Shown here: piece after piece, positions 34,025-42,982 of the stretch
Layout of the letters: every line of letters begins with the position of its first letter
Numbering within the stretch: position 1 is the stretch's first letter
The notes under the pieces: model-generated
Seen by the model: the letters and a program-made list of their open reading frames with translations, nothing else
Databases searched by the model: none
What the model was told of the DNA's origin: nothing
Made by a program: the position numbers and the translations under genes
NCBI GenBank assembly: GCA_028292665.1
Contig: JAQGLW010000195.1
Span: forward strand, 1-64,000
Direction of reading: 5' to 3'
Length of the DNA: 64,000 bases
Source: Herminiimonas sp.
Lineage (GTDB): Bacteria > Pseudomonadota > Gammaproteobacteria > Burkholderiales > Burkholderiaceae_D

Positions 34025-35016
34025 CCCCGGCTCAATCTCAATATATGCACGACGATACAGCCGCCGGCATCACATTGCTGACTACCGGGACACTGCGCGA
34101 CTGGGCGCTTCCGATGCCGTCGCCGGACGGCGACAAGGAAGAGCGCGGCCGTGTTCTGATCATCGGCGGCTCGAGCGAAATGCCCGGCGCGGTGATTCTG
34201 GCGGCATGCGCCGCGTTGCGCGCCGGCGCCGGCAAGCTGTCGATCGCCACCGGCGCGAGCGTGGCGAAACTGGTCGCGCTGGCCATTCCCGAATCGCGTG
34301 TGATCGGATTGCCGGAAACGGCCAACGGCGGCATCACGGCAGAGGCCGCACATGCGCTCGACGGACTTGCGGAAAAAAATGATGCGATCCTGATCGGGCC
34401 CGGCATGCAGGACGAACCGGCGATATGCGGGTTCGTGCGGGAATTGCTGCCCGGACTGGGCGATGCGAAAGTGATCCTCGATGCCTGTGCAATGGGCATA
34501 GTGCGCGATGCGCAGGAGGCCGGTGAAACGCCCGGGCATGCATCCGGCGGCAACCGAAACGATGCGCGCACGGCAGACCGGCAATTCCTCGCGCGCTTTG
34601 CGGCGCAGGTGCTGCTGACGCCGCACGCGGGAGAAATGGCGCATCTGAGCGGCGCGGCCAAGGATGCGATTGCAGCCGATCCATCCGGGGCGGCACGGGA
34701 TGCGGCGCGACGCTGGAACGCCGTGGTGGCGCTGAAGGGCGCAACGACGTTCATCGCAAAACCGGATGGCCGGCTATGGCGGCACGAAGGCGGCAATATC
34801 GGCCTGGCGATTTCGGGTTCCGGCGATACGCTGTCAGGCATCATTGCCGGCCTCGCCGCGCGCGGCGCATCGCTGGAACAGGCCTGCGCATGGGGGGTCG
34901 CCCTGCATGCGCGCGCCGGCGAACAGCTCGCCATGCGAGTCGGCCCATTGGGTTATCTGGCGCGCGACATTGCCGCGGAAGTACCGATGCTGATGCATGC
35001 GCTCGGCTCGCATTAA
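34021..35016 (+). CDS. nnrD: ADP-dependent NAD(P)H-hydrate dehydratase
   Basis: A 331-residue ribokinase-like dehydratase that repairs the hydrated (R/S)-NAD(P)HX forms of the cofactors. Family blocks: GRVLIIGGSSEMPGAVILAA, LIGPGMQD, the substrate-binding LTPHAGEMAHLSG and the nucleotide-binding NIGLAISGSGDTLSGIIAGL. It has only the dehydratase domain; the epimerase NnrE domain found fused in E. coli YjeF is absent, so the epimerase would be elsewhere. A stretch rich in Gly, Asn and Arg (about 176-188) looks like a species-specific insertion. Coupled by ATGA overlap to the upstream phosphatase gene. Confidence 0.9.
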   Translation: MTPAQSQYMHDDTAAGITLLTTGTLRDWALPMPSPDGDKEERGRVLIIGGSSEMPGAVILAACAALRAGAGKLSIATGASVAKLVALAIPESRVIGLPETANGGITAEAAHALDGLAEKNDAILIGPGMQDEPAICGFVRELLPGLGDAKVILDACAMGIVRDAQEAGETPGHASGGNRNDARTADRQFLARFAAQVLLTPHAGEMAHLSGAAKDAIAADPSGAARDAARRWNAVVALKGATTFIAKPDGRLWRHEGGNIGLAISGSGDTLSGIIAGLAARGASLEQACAWGVALHARAGEQLAMRVGPLGYLARDIAAEVPMLMHALGSH

Positions 35017-35171
35017 GCGAAATTCCTCCTTTTCCCGGCGCGCTCGATGAGCCGGGGCCGCCGTTCCGATACCTGCAAACTGCCGGGCAAACGACAAATC
35101 GTCCAACAATGCCCCGGTAGCTGCTATTCTTGCGTCTGCATCAACAATGCATGCGGTAACCACGGGCAAAT

Positions 35172-35207
35172 AAAAAAGCCGGCGCCGATTCATCCGTAAT
35201 TGCCGGC
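35172..35207 (-). terminator. Minus-strand terminator-like hairpin in the parA leader
   Basis: On the minus strand GCCGGC ... GCCGGC (35178-35183 and 35202-35207) is followed by TTTTTT (35177-35172). No minus-strand gene lies just upstream of it, so it is an orphan. Confidence 0.4.
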
Positions 35208-35266
35208 GCAGCGGCTGGTCTGGACGACACCCGTCTATTTCGAGAATTCATTCCCGTCAGGCAGCC

Positions 35267-36055
35267 ATGACCATTGTCACGATATTCAACCAGAAAGGCG
35301 GCGTGGGCAAAACCACCACCGCACTCAATCTCGCGGCATCGCTGGCGCAGCACGGGCGGCGGCCTTATGCGATCGATCTCGATCCGCAATCGCACTTGAG
35401 CGCGATCAGCAACATTGCTGCGGCCTCCGGCGACGACACTGTATTGAGCCTGTTCCAGCGCAACCGTCCGCTGCGCGAACTGGTGCGCGAATCGGCCAGC
35501 GGCATCGGCATCATGCCGTCGCATCCCGAACTGTCGAAAGTCGACACGCTGTTCGGCAAGGGCTACAACGTCGTCAATCGGCTCAACACCGCGCTGCGTG
35601 CGGAAAAATTCGACGATCATGAACAGCCGGTCATTATCGATTGCTGCCCGTTGATCGGCGTGCTGTCGCTCAATGCAATCTTTGCCTGCGATGGGCTGAT
35701 CGTGCCGATATCGGCGGATCATCTGTCCGCCAAGGGCGCATTCCAGATTGAAAAAACGCTCAAGGCGCTGGAACCGGTGCTCAAGCGCCGCGTTAAACGG
35801 CGCTATCTGATGACCCGCTTCGATGGCCGCCGCGGCATGGCGTGGGACGTGCTGCGGATGGTCGAAGAAAAATTCGGCGAGGAAGTGTGCCGGACCCGCA
35901 TTGCGGAAAACGTGAGCCTGGCGGAGAGTCCCGCCTACAACAAGACCATATTTGAATATGCGCCAGCCAGCCGCGGTGCGCACGACTACGACGAATTGCT
36001 CGAAGAGTTGCTGGCCGACGGCTTTATCGAACGCCGCGCATTACTTAGAGATTAA
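35267..36055 (+). CDS. ParA family ATPase (orphan)
   Basis: A 262-residue deviant Walker ATPase. The P-loop KGGVGKTTT is at 10-18 with the signature Lys (after IFNQ), the switch segment AIDLDPQSHLS follows and IIDCCPLIGVLSLNAI is Walker B. No HTH at the N-terminus, which matches chromosomal/MinD-like and orphan ParA proteins rather than plasmid type Ia. There is no parB or visible parS cluster next to it, so it probably positions some other cargo. The C-terminal part (FDGRRGMAWDVLRMVEEKFGEEVCRTRIAENVSLAESP) is typical of ParA. It ends overlapping, tail to tail, the small gene on the other strand by 15 bp. Confidence 0.88.
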   Translation: MTIVTIFNQKGGVGKTTTALNLAASLAQHGRRPYAIDLDPQSHLSAISNIAAASGDDTVLSLFQRNRPLRELVRESASGIGIMPSHPELSKVDTLFGKGYNVVNRLNTALRAEKFDDHEQPVIIDCCPLIGVLSLNAIFACDGLIVPISADHLSAKGAFQIEKTLKALEPVLKRRVKRRYLMTRFDGRRGMAWDVLRMVEEKFGEEVCRTRIAENVSLAESPAYNKTIFEYAPASRGAHDYDELLEELLADGFIERRALLRD

Positions 36056-36253
36056 CGACAGGATCTCTTCGACTGAAATCGCATGGCCCGGCTGTTTTCC
36101 GTCGCTGCCTTTTATCCGGCAAAGCCGTATCTCGCAATGCCGGTACATCTGGCGCAGCTTGCGTTCCGCATCTTCCTGGTCGCGTCCGGCAATGACGATG
36201 CTCTCTATCTTCTGACCATCCCGCGTCTTGATCGAAAAATCGAATTTCAACAT
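36041..36253 (-). CDS. Small hypothetical protein overlapping the 3' end of parA
   Basis: A 70-residue basic protein: MLKFDFSIKTRDGQKIESIV, then a helix with EDAERKLRQMYRHCEIRLCRIKG and a C-terminal EEILSLISK. It looks like a compact beta-alpha-beta domain; I do not recognise it. Start ATG 36253 has GGGAGCCGTT upstream; longer in-frame starts (to 36547) give low-quality sequence. The last 15 bp overlap the last codons of parA on the opposite strand. Confidence 0.7.
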   Translation of the reverse strand: MLKFDFSIKTRDGQKIESIVIAGRDQEDAERKLRQMYRHCEIRLCRIKGSDGKQPGHAISVEEILSLISK

Positions 36254-36569
36254 AACGGCTCCCTGGCAATCAGCTGTCATCCTTGCGCTGCGCGCTATTT
36301 TTTCTATATAAGGCACATCATCATGGCCTGAATGTTGCTGGTTGGTCAAGGGAAACATTGCCGTCGCGGTGGCATGGAGAGTCGCGTATTCATTGGGTCG
36401 CTCCGTCGGGATGTTTGCGCTGTGCGGCCGCTCACCCTGAGTGGCCGCAGGATAGGCCGGTTCCCGGCTTGCAGCGCGAATCGGAGGGGGGAATGTACGC
36501 CTGCGGATGCTTCGATATTCTTGCGGCCCGGCGGCAGACCGGTGCAATCAAAGTGCCATTGCCTGCGGA
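36254..36569. other. Intergenic region upstream of the small gene and downstream of the PAS-GGDEF-EAL gene
   Basis: About 316 bp. I see no gene and no T-run terminator in it. Confidence 0.35.
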
Positions 36570-38552
36570 TCAATGCGAACGCATCATAGCTGCGGCGTTT
36601 CGGTCCTGGGCCCGGTTCTGCAGCATGCGCGTGATCTCGTGCGGCGGAACCGCTCTGGAAAAAAAGAACCCTTGCGCGCAATCGCAATTGCGTTCCTTCA
36701 AAAACAGAGCCTGCTGTTCGGTCTCTATCCCTTCCGCGATCACCTTCAGTTTCATGCTGTGTCCCAAACCGATGATCGCCGACGTGATTGACGCGTCGTT
36801 CTGGTTCTCGGGCAGATGTTTGACGAATGTCTGGTCAATCTTCAGACTGTCGACAGGAAAATGCTTCAGATAACTGAGGGATGAAAAGCCGGTCCCGAAG
36901 TCATCGACTGAAATCTTGATGCCCTTTTCTTTCAACGAATACAGCAGGGAAGTGTTGTCGCGGGTATTTTCCATCAGCAATCCTTCGGTCATTTCCAGTT
37001 CGATCGATTGCGGATTGACGCCGGTTTGCATCAGTACGTTATCCAGCATCGAAAGAAAATTGCCCTCCCTGATCTGCCTGTACGACATATTGATCGATAA
37101 CGGCAGATCGTCGAAACCAAGATCGTGCCATTGCTTGAGCTGCGTGCATGCGGTTCTCAATACCCACTCTCCCAGCTGCACGATCAAACCCGTATCATCC
37201 GCCAACGCGATCAATTCCTGGGTTGTCACCATCGGCAAACCGGGATTATGCCAGCGCAGCAATGCTTCCACGCCGCAAATTTCGTTTGTTTCAAGCGTGA
37301 ACTGAGGCTGATAATGCAGATTGAATTCCTCATTTTCCAGCGCCAGCCTTGATGCCTCGTCGAGGGCATGCCGCCTTGCCGCTTCATCATTCATGCTCTC
37401 CGTATAAAGCTCATAAGTGGCCCGGCCCTGATTCTTTGCCCGGTACATCGCAAGATCGGCATTGATCAGCAATTGGTCCGCATCGACGGCATCCTTTGGA
37501 AACATCGTGACGCCGATACTTGCGCCGGTAGTCACCTGTTCTTTTCCCAGCGAAAAAGGCTGCGACAGCATTTTCACCAGTTTGGCCGCCAGATGCTCGG
37601 CTTCCGCATGCGAGCCAAGATCCGTGCAGATAATGCCGAATTCATCGCCGCTCAGGCGCGCGATGATGTCAGTCTTGCGAACCGATTCGACAAGCCGTTG
37701 TGCCACGGATTTGAGCAACTGGTCGCCCGAATGATGGCCGAGCGAGTCATTGATGACCTTGAAGCGGTCCAGATCGATAAACAAAACGGCTATTTCGCGG
37801 GACATTGCCTTGGCTTCGGAAATGATCCGGTCGAGTTCATCATGAAATTTTTTCCGGTTGGGCAGATCGGTCAGCGTATCGTGCTGCGAAAGATACGCCG
37901 TTCTTTCCGCAATGATTTTTTTGTCGGTCAGATCGCAAAATATTTTAACGAACCCCTGTATCCGGCCTTCTTCATTCTTGAAGGGCGTCGTGATTCCGGA
38001 CGCCCAAAAACGGGTCTGGTCTTTGCGCACCTGCCATCGGTCGTCTTCTCCCCGGCCGGTCGCGCGCGCCTGGGACAGCTCTTTTTCCACCTCGCCGCTC
38101 GTCACGTCTTCCGGCGTGAAGAACACCGAAACCGAGCGGCCGACGATTTCCTCTTCCCGATATCCCAATATGCGTTCCGCTCCGGGGTTCCAGCTGATGA
38201 CCGTGCCGTTTTCATCGAGCCGGATAATGGCGTGCTCGGTCACGCTCTCCAGCAGAAGGCGGTAATTTTCGGCGGTTTCTCGCGCGTTTTGCTTGCGCCG
38301 TTCTTTCTGCACGAGATCCTCTGCGCGCACCTTCAAGTACGGCACTTTATCGGCTTCTTTCTCCACCAGACTGACGCTGATTTCGACGCGAATCGCCGAA
38401 CCGTCCTTGCGGACATATTGGGTTTCTATCCTTGCCGGTCCAAACCGGCTTTGCACCAGCTGATGTTGAAAAGTGCGCACTCTTTCCGCTTCGGATGGGA
38501 GTAAAAGAGCATCGTGGGAGAGATGATGAAGCTCATCGGCCGAATAACCCAC
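36570..38552 (-). CDS. PAS-PAS-GGDEF-EAL protein (c-di-GMP turnover); start uncertain
   Basis: From GTG 38552 the product has 660 residues: rest of a first PAS (about 1-80), second PAS (NYRLLLESVTEHAIIRLDENGTVISWNPGAERILGY onwards, about 95-215), a GGDEF domain whose motif reads SGDEF, and an EAL domain with EALLRW, LEMTEG and DDFGTGFSS. The EAL site looks intact; Ser for the first Gly in GGDEF is sometimes tolerated. GTG 38552 cuts into the first PAS: the same frame upstream still reads VDGQWLNISDEFCRL and is open to a stop at 38757-38759, but contains no ATG, GTG or TTG. A GGAGG six nucleotides before an ATT codon at 38639 is the best start candidate; a lost start or frameshift is the alternative. 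Single gene. Confidence 0.8.
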   Translation of the reverse strand: MGYSADELHHLSHDALLLPSEAERVRTFQHQLVQSRFGPARIETQYVRKDGSAIRVEISVSLVEKEADKVPYLKVRAEDLVQKERRKQNARETAENYRLLLESVTEHAIIRLDENGTVISWNPGAERILGYREEEIVGRSVSVFFTPEDVTSGEVEKELSQARATGRGEDDRWQVRKDQTRFWASGITTPFKNEEGRIQGFVKIFCDLTDKKIIAERTAYLSQHDTLTDLPNRKKFHDELDRIISEAKAMSREIAVLFIDLDRFKVINDSLGHHSGDQLLKSVAQRLVESVRKTDIIARLSGDEFGIICTDLGSHAEAEHLAAKLVKMLSQPFSLGKEQVTTGASIGVTMFPKDAVDADQLLINADLAMYRAKNQGRATYELYTESMNDEAARRHALDEASRLALENEEFNLHYQPQFTLETNEICGVEALLRWHNPGLPMVTTQELIALADDTGLIVQLGEWVLRTACTQLKQWHDLGFDDLPLSINMSYRQIREGNFLSMLDNVLMQTGVNPQSIELEMTEGLLMENTRDNTSLLYSLKEKGIKISVDDFGTGFSSLSYLKHFPVDSLKIDQTFVKHLPENQNDASITSAIIGLGHSMKLKVIAEGIETEQQALFLKERNCDCAQGFFFSRAVPPHEITRMLQNRAQDRNAAAMMRSH

Positions 38553-39455
38553 CAGTCTGCAAAACTCATCACTGATATTCAGCCACTGTCCATCGACAGT
38601 CAGAAAAACCGTCCCATTTCCTGTTTGTCGGTCGTTAATAATCTGCCTCCAAGTCTTTGGCGGAATTGTTTCAAACCCGCAGTTGCCGTGATGACTGCTT
38701 TCTGGTTCGCAAGAGAAACACGGTTTGGGAAAAGCTTCGACAGCATTAACGCCAAGTTAGTTTTTGCCTTGAATGCCGTACAAGCTGTTTTGTATTATTT
38801 TGAATTGAAAAAGTTCGGATTGTTGATTAATCGCATCGGTCTGCCGTTGACCGCGATGCGAAATCGGGAATCGGATTTGCAGCTTGTTGCCGCCGATCAT
38901 TGCCGGTGCTGGAGCGCCCGGTCACGCCGCAACAGCGAGCCGGCGCAAGGCTTTGTGTATGCCCACGTAAATATCGAAACGCCGCATATCGATGGTGTCG
39001 GCGGGTTGTCGGGCAAGTTTGACGTGATTCATGTTTTTCCAATCATAAGAAGCAGGCAAATGCCGGCTTTTATAAAAGCCGTGAGGCCGATGTGACTGCC
39101 ATAGGCAGGCATGACTGCGGCATTTCTTAAAACTTCGCTTAATAAATGTTAGTAAAATATTAATACGGAAAAAAGAGAGACTTTGCATAGCGAGGGCTTT
39201 AGATTACGTTGGGCGGCAGGGTCGGTGATCCGACTCGTTGCAACATTGCGCTTGCACATGTCGATCGCTACCCGCTTTACCGCCTATGCCGTGTGTTAAT
39301 TCATGCAGATGATCCGCTGCATGGCGGCGCATGAAAGCAGTGCCGGGACCGATGTGAATCGTTTGCCCGCAACATAAAATCCTGCACCCGGCAGGAGATG
39401 ATCCGCTTGCGCGGATTCCGATCGTTCAATATTAAATATTAAAAGGAGAAACAAC
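38553..39455. other. ~900-bp A/T-rich region between the GGDEF-EAL gene and the four-helix membrane protein gene
   Basis: The left 200 bp probably encode the true N-terminus of the GGDEF-EAL protein. The rest has low-GC tracts (for example TAGTAAAATATTAATACGG near 39145) with no protein-like frame; a symmetric AT-rich stretch AATATTAAATATT precedes the next gene. Confidence 0.4.
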
Positions 39456-39869
39456 ATGAATAATACAACTGCAGCTCCGACCTATCCGTTTTCGTCCGCA
39501 GGCATCGTCTGGCTCAAACTGGCCGTCGTCTATTTATTGATCGGCGTGGCGATGGGCATCGCGATGGGCGCCAGCGAAAATTTCACTTTGCGTCCGGTTC
39601 ATGCGCATGTCAATCTGCTCGGATGGGCGACGCTGGCTCTGTCAGGTCTGGTGTACAGCATGTTTCCGCATGTCGGCGAAAACCGGCTCGCCAGGATTCA
39701 TTTCTGGCTTCTGAACCTGTCGTTGCCGGTCATGATGCTGGCATTGAGCGTTCTGCTGATCGGTAATTACCGCGCGGTGATTCCGGTGCTGGCAGGCGCG
39801 GAACTCGTTGCCGCGCTGAGCGTGATTCTGTTTGCGGTCAATATTTTTCTGAATCTCAAGAAGACTTGA
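39456..39869 (+). CDS. Small four-helix membrane protein resembling part of heme-copper oxidase subunit I
   Basis: A 137-residue inner-membrane protein with four hydrophobic helices (about 14-36, 49-68, 80-103 and 109-133). Helix 2 begins RPVHAHVNLLGWATLALSGLVY: the HAHVN box is like the metal-ligand helix of NorB/CcoN-type oxidase subunits, and database relatives are often named cytochrome-c oxidase although too small to be one. Its His residues could bind heme or copper; function is unknown. AAAGGAGAAACAAC gives a very strong ribosome site, as for the phasin gene. Single gene, no oxidase genes nearby. Confidence 0.7.
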   Translation: MNNTTAAPTYPFSSAGIVWLKLAVVYLLIGVAMGIAMGASENFTLRPVHAHVNLLGWATLALSGLVYSMFPHVGENRLARIHFWLLNLSLPVMMLALSVLLIGNYRAVIPVLAGAELVAALSVILFAVNIFLNLKKT

Positions 39870-39986
39870 TGGAACGGTGGCAGGTTCGGAAAGGCAAACG
39901 CCCCGCAACATGGGCTGCCCGGTCCGGCCGCTGCCGCCTGCGGAGTTCATCCGCATGCGGTCGATAAATAACCCGGCGCGGGCGTG

Positions 39987-41036
39987 TCAATTCATTTTCT
40001 GCAGAACCGCCGCATCGGTGCGCAATGTTTGCGGCGGCGCCGACACGGCCGATAATGCCGAGGATTGTTCCGCCGAATCGATCGCCGCCATTACGTCATC
40101 CGGCGCCAGGTGATGAATCATATGGCCTGCACCCGGCGTCAGCCGCAGATCGCTTTGCGCAAGTTCGTCGTGCAAGCGCGCGGAATTGCGCTGTGCATCG
40201 GCAATGCGATCGTCCGCGCCCGCCATGATCACCACCGGCATTTTCAGTTCACGGTAACGGCGGAAAAGCATCATCGCCGACGGAATCATCAGCGCGCTTT
40301 CCGCGGCGCTTGCACGCAATTGCGAAGGCCGCAGCGCCATCCACACAGGAAACGCCTCGAAGCCCGGCGACACTGCGGCCGGGCTGAATATTTTCCTGAC
40401 GAGAGCCGGCCACATCAAGCGCCCGAGCAACGGCGAAATCGTATGGCGCATCAGATCGCCCAGCACCGGGATCGCGGGCGACGACGCCAGCGCGACGTCC
40501 AGCCGCACAGTTGGAAAATAATATCCGGAAAGCAGAACGAGACTGCGTACATAGGAAGGGAATTCAAGCGCCATTGCAAGCGCGACCAAGGTACCCCAGG
40601 AATGCCCTGCCACAATCGGCCGCTCGACGCCAAGGCGCTGCAGCGCGTGATGCAATAGTTCCGCTTGCGCGACCGGCGTCCATATTTTGTTGCGCGGCCG
40701 GTCGCTGTGTCCAAACCCGGGCCGGTCAAAAACAATGACGCGATAATGGGCGGCAGCCTGATCGATAAGGCCGCTGGTTGCAAAGTCCTCAATCATCGCG
40801 CCGTTGCCATGTAACAAAACAAGCGGCTGTCCCTGACCGCGCTCGATATAATGCAGCCGGACGCCATCGACTTCGATGAATTGCCCACTCGGCGGATTCA
40901 GACGTTCGGCCTGCCGCGTTTTGCTGCGGACAACAAAAGCGGATACCGCCAGCGCGCCGAGCGCAACAAGTGCCGGGCCGCGCCAGCGGTTCGAATGGCG
41001 GGGAAGGCCTGCATCATTGCGCTTGAAATTCATCAT
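39987..41036 (-). CDS. Alpha/beta hydrolase, membrane-anchored
   Basis: A 349-residue alpha/beta-hydrolase. An N-terminal hydrophobic segment (about 22-40, ALVALGALAVSAFVV) probably anchors it. The oxyanion HG is in LVLLHGNGAMIEDF, the nucleophile elbow is AGHSWGT (Ser), the Asp is likely in IMAGADDRI and the His in LTPGAGHMIHH, so the triad is complete. Substrate unknown: esterases, epoxide hydrolases and haloperoxidase-like enzymes share this pattern. Single gene. Confidence 0.85.
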   Translation of the reverse strand: MMNFKRNDAGLPRHSNRWRGPALVALGALAVSAFVVRSKTRQAERLNPPSGQFIEVDGVRLHYIERGQGQPLVLLHGNGAMIEDFATSGLIDQAAAHYRVIVFDRPGFGHSDRPRNKIWTPVAQAELLHHALQRLGVERPIVAGHSWGTLVALAMALEFPSYVRSLVLLSGYYFPTVRLDVALASSPAIPVLGDLMRHTISPLLGRLMWPALVRKIFSPAAVSPGFEAFPVWMALRPSQLRASAAESALMIPSAMMLFRRYRELKMPVVIMAGADDRIADAQRNSARLHDELAQSDLRLTPGAGHMIHHLAPDDVMAAIDSAEQSSALSAVSAPPQTLRTDAAVLQKMN

Positions 41037-41248
41037 TGCGATCGCTCCGGGACGGATAGTTAACCTGTATGAACCCGTGACGGAAAGCTAAGTTCCATGA
41101 TCCGGCGACCTTATTTGAAGCGCGCCGAAAGGCCTGGCGGAAATGCCGCGATGCCGGATTCTTCGTTGAAGATAAAGCCCCGAATCGATGAATAACGTCT
41201 GGTTAAGCAGCCGCAGCCGGCCGGCAACGATGATCGGCAACAATGCGG

Positions 41249-41548
41249 CTATGAATAAAATTTCCAGTGATCCAGCAACCATTGCCTGATTTTTTCATGA
41301 CTGCGTAAGCCGGAAGGCACATTCTCATGAATCAGTTTTTCGGCATGTTTTGCGACGCCGCCCGATCCCTTGCCGTTAATATTGGCAAACTTATTGATGA
41401 AGTAGAGCATTTCATACCACTCCTGCCGGTTCAATTCGGAAGCATCCGGCTCCGCCTTTTGCAATGGATCGTCGGTACCGGCCAAGCCTGGATACCGGTA
41501 TTTCAAATCGCCTTTTTTGAGAGGGCCGACCCTGTGATCTGTGACCAT
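41249..41548 (-). CDS. Hypothetical protein
   Basis: A 99-residue soluble, His- and Lys-rich protein, not recognised. It begins MVTDHRVGPLKKGDLKYRYPG, has a helical centre with LNRQEWYEMLYFINKFAN and ends in a helix (EKIRQWLLDHWKFYS). Composition and codon use look like a real gene. GGAATTGAATCATC lies before ATG. It sits alone, 226 bp from the nhaR-like gene on the same strand. Confidence 0.6.
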   Translation of the reverse strand: MVTDHRVGPLKKGDLKYRYPGLAGTDDPLQKAEPDASELNRQEWYEMLYFINKFANINGKGSGGVAKHAEKLIHENVPSGLRSHEKIRQWLLDHWKFYS

Positions 41549-41713
41549 GATGATTCAATTCCAAATGATTATCGAGAAGCAATTAGACTCCTTCTGCAGT
41601 CATTTAGGCATGCCATAAATATGGGATTTGGCGCATGAATTTCGAGGGCAATGAAGACCGTCGTACAAGCCGGATCAAGTCGCACCGTCCTGCTAGTCCA
41701 TCCCGTTCCCATT

Positions 41714-41746
41714 TACCCGCAAATCGAAGCCTGACGAACCACCAGT
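41714..41746 (-). repeat. 33-bp sequence, inverted partner of the copy at 42808-42840
   Basis: Read on the minus strand it matches 42808-42840 at 29 of 33 positions, sharing the core GTTCGTCAGGCTTC and the end TGCGGGTA. It lies 28 bp beyond the stop of the nhaR-like gene, so the gene is bracketed by inverted copies. Confidence 0.8.
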
Positions 41747-41773
41747 GCGTCAATCGATGCCGGAGAGCAGGGA

Positions 41774-42694
41774 TTATTTGGCGGCGGCCGTCGTGAAAAC
41801 CCTGCCGTGAATCGCCGACAGGATCGCATCGATGGCCGGGTGCTTGATCTTGCGCTCGTTGGAAATTGCATAGAACTGTTCGCGCACCTGCGAAAGCTCG
41901 CCGACCGGTACCGCGCCGAACTGCTCTTCGACGTCGGCGGCCAGCGCCGACGGCGCCGGGAACAATCCCAATCCGCTGCGCCCGAAGGTATTGAGCAGCG
42001 CGTTGTCATCGAATTCGCCCACCACATCCGGACGCAGGTCGTGCGTCTCGAACCAGTGATCGATGCGTCCGCGAATGGCGTTGTTGCGCGTGGGCAGCAA
42101 TAACGGCGCGCCATTCAAGCTGGCGGGAAATTTCGGCCGGTATTTCTTTGCAAGGGCGGGCAATCCAAACAGCGTGATCTCGCTTTCGCCAAGCAGATGG
42201 CTGAACACGCGCAACGTGGTGCCCGACGGCACCGGCCGGTCCGTCAGCACCACGTCGAGCTTGTGTACCGATAAATCGCCCAGCAACGATTCGAACTTGT
42301 CCTCGAAACACACCAGCTTCACCCGCTCCGGCAACCGGAGGGCCGCTTCCAGCAGCCGCGATGAAATAAGCTTGGGCAGCGAATCGGAAATACCGACCGT
42401 CAACCGCATCGTGCGATCCACATCGGAATCGGCAAGCGCGTCCTGCATCTGTTCGCCCAGCAGGAAAATCTGGTCGGCATAACCGAGCGCGATGCGGCCC
42501 GCTTCGGTGAGCGTCAGCCGGCGTCCCTGCGGCGCAAGCAGCGACTTGCCGATCGATTGCTCGAGAAGGCTCAGTTGCGCGCTGATCGTCTGTACGGCCA
42601 CATCCAGTCGTTCCGCCGCCCGCGTGACGCTGCCCTCCTTGGCCACGACCCAGAAATAATAAAGGTGCCGGAAATTCACGCCTGTCGATTTCAT
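41774..42694 (-). CDS. nhaR: LysR family regulator, NhaR-like
   Basis: A 306-residue LysR-type activator closest to NhaR. N-terminal winged HTH: FRHLYYFWVVAKEGSVTRAAERLDVAVQTISAQLSLLEQSIGKSLL; the rest is the effector-binding domain (GISDSLPKLISSRLLE, VLTDRPVPSGTTLRVFSHLLG). In E. coli NhaR responds to Na+ and activates nhaA and other genes. No nhaA is in the window, so its target is unknown; the neighbouring BI-1 gene is divergent. ATG 42694 is used: a 9-bp inverted repeat in the promoter overlaps the alternative ATG at 42724. Almost the same upstream sequence recurs at 47404-47449. Confidence 0.88.
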   Translation of the reverse strand: MKSTGVNFRHLYYFWVVAKEGSVTRAAERLDVAVQTISAQLSLLEQSIGKSLLAPQGRRLTLTEAGRIALGYADQIFLLGEQMQDALADSDVDRTMRLTVGISDSLPKLISSRLLEAALRLPERVKLVCFEDKFESLLGDLSVHKLDVVLTDRPVPSGTTLRVFSHLLGESEITLFGLPALAKKYRPKFPASLNGAPLLLPTRNNAIRGRIDHWFETHDLRPDVVGEFDDNALLNTFGRSGLGLFPAPSALAADVEEQFGAVPVGELSQVREQFYAISNERKIKHPAIDAILSAIHGRVFTTAAAK

Positions 42695-42695
42695 G

Positions 42696-42748
42696 GTTCT
42701 GCTTTTACGAAGTAATCCTTCCATTATCTTCGCTTTTTAAAGGATTAC
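42696..42748 (-). promoter_or_regulatory. Upstream region of nhaR with a 9-bp dyad
   Basis: GTAATCCTT (42712-42720) and AAGGATTAC (42740-42748), 19 bp apart, precede the nhaR-like start. The dyad is a candidate site for autoregulation by this LysR protein. Positions 42696-42741 are repeated at 47404-47449 with 41 of 46 identical. Confidence 0.55.
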
Positions 42749-42807
42749 AAGCGCTATATCATTCAACCTGACAAGTTAGCGGGAGTTTCCGATGCAGCCG
42801 AAACAGG

Positions 42808-42982
42808 ACTAGTAGTTCGTCAGGCTTCAATGTGCGGGTAGCGAAGCGGTCTGCCGAGTTGATCGGCGGCGGCGAGGCAAGACGCCGGGCGCAGCCAGGG
42901 TGGTTCCCTGGCGAGTATCGGCAACGCCGCAATCGCCTTCGGACAACCGGCAGAATCCGTCAATTGGAGCGTAACGAACTAC
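42808..42982 (+). repeat. 171-bp element with 9-bp perfect terminal inverted repeats
   Basis: GTAGTTCGT (42812-42820) and ACGAACTAC (42974-42982) are perfect inverted ends, similar over 14 of 17 bases. The interior is GC-rich with strong hairpins, for example GCCAGGG-TGGTT-CCCTGGC near 42895 and GGCG/CGCC pairs. The left 33 bp is the sequence found inverted beyond the nhaR stop (41714-41746). It lies in the leader of the BI-1 family gene, so it may be a small mobile element, a structured leader, or both. Confidence 0.6.
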
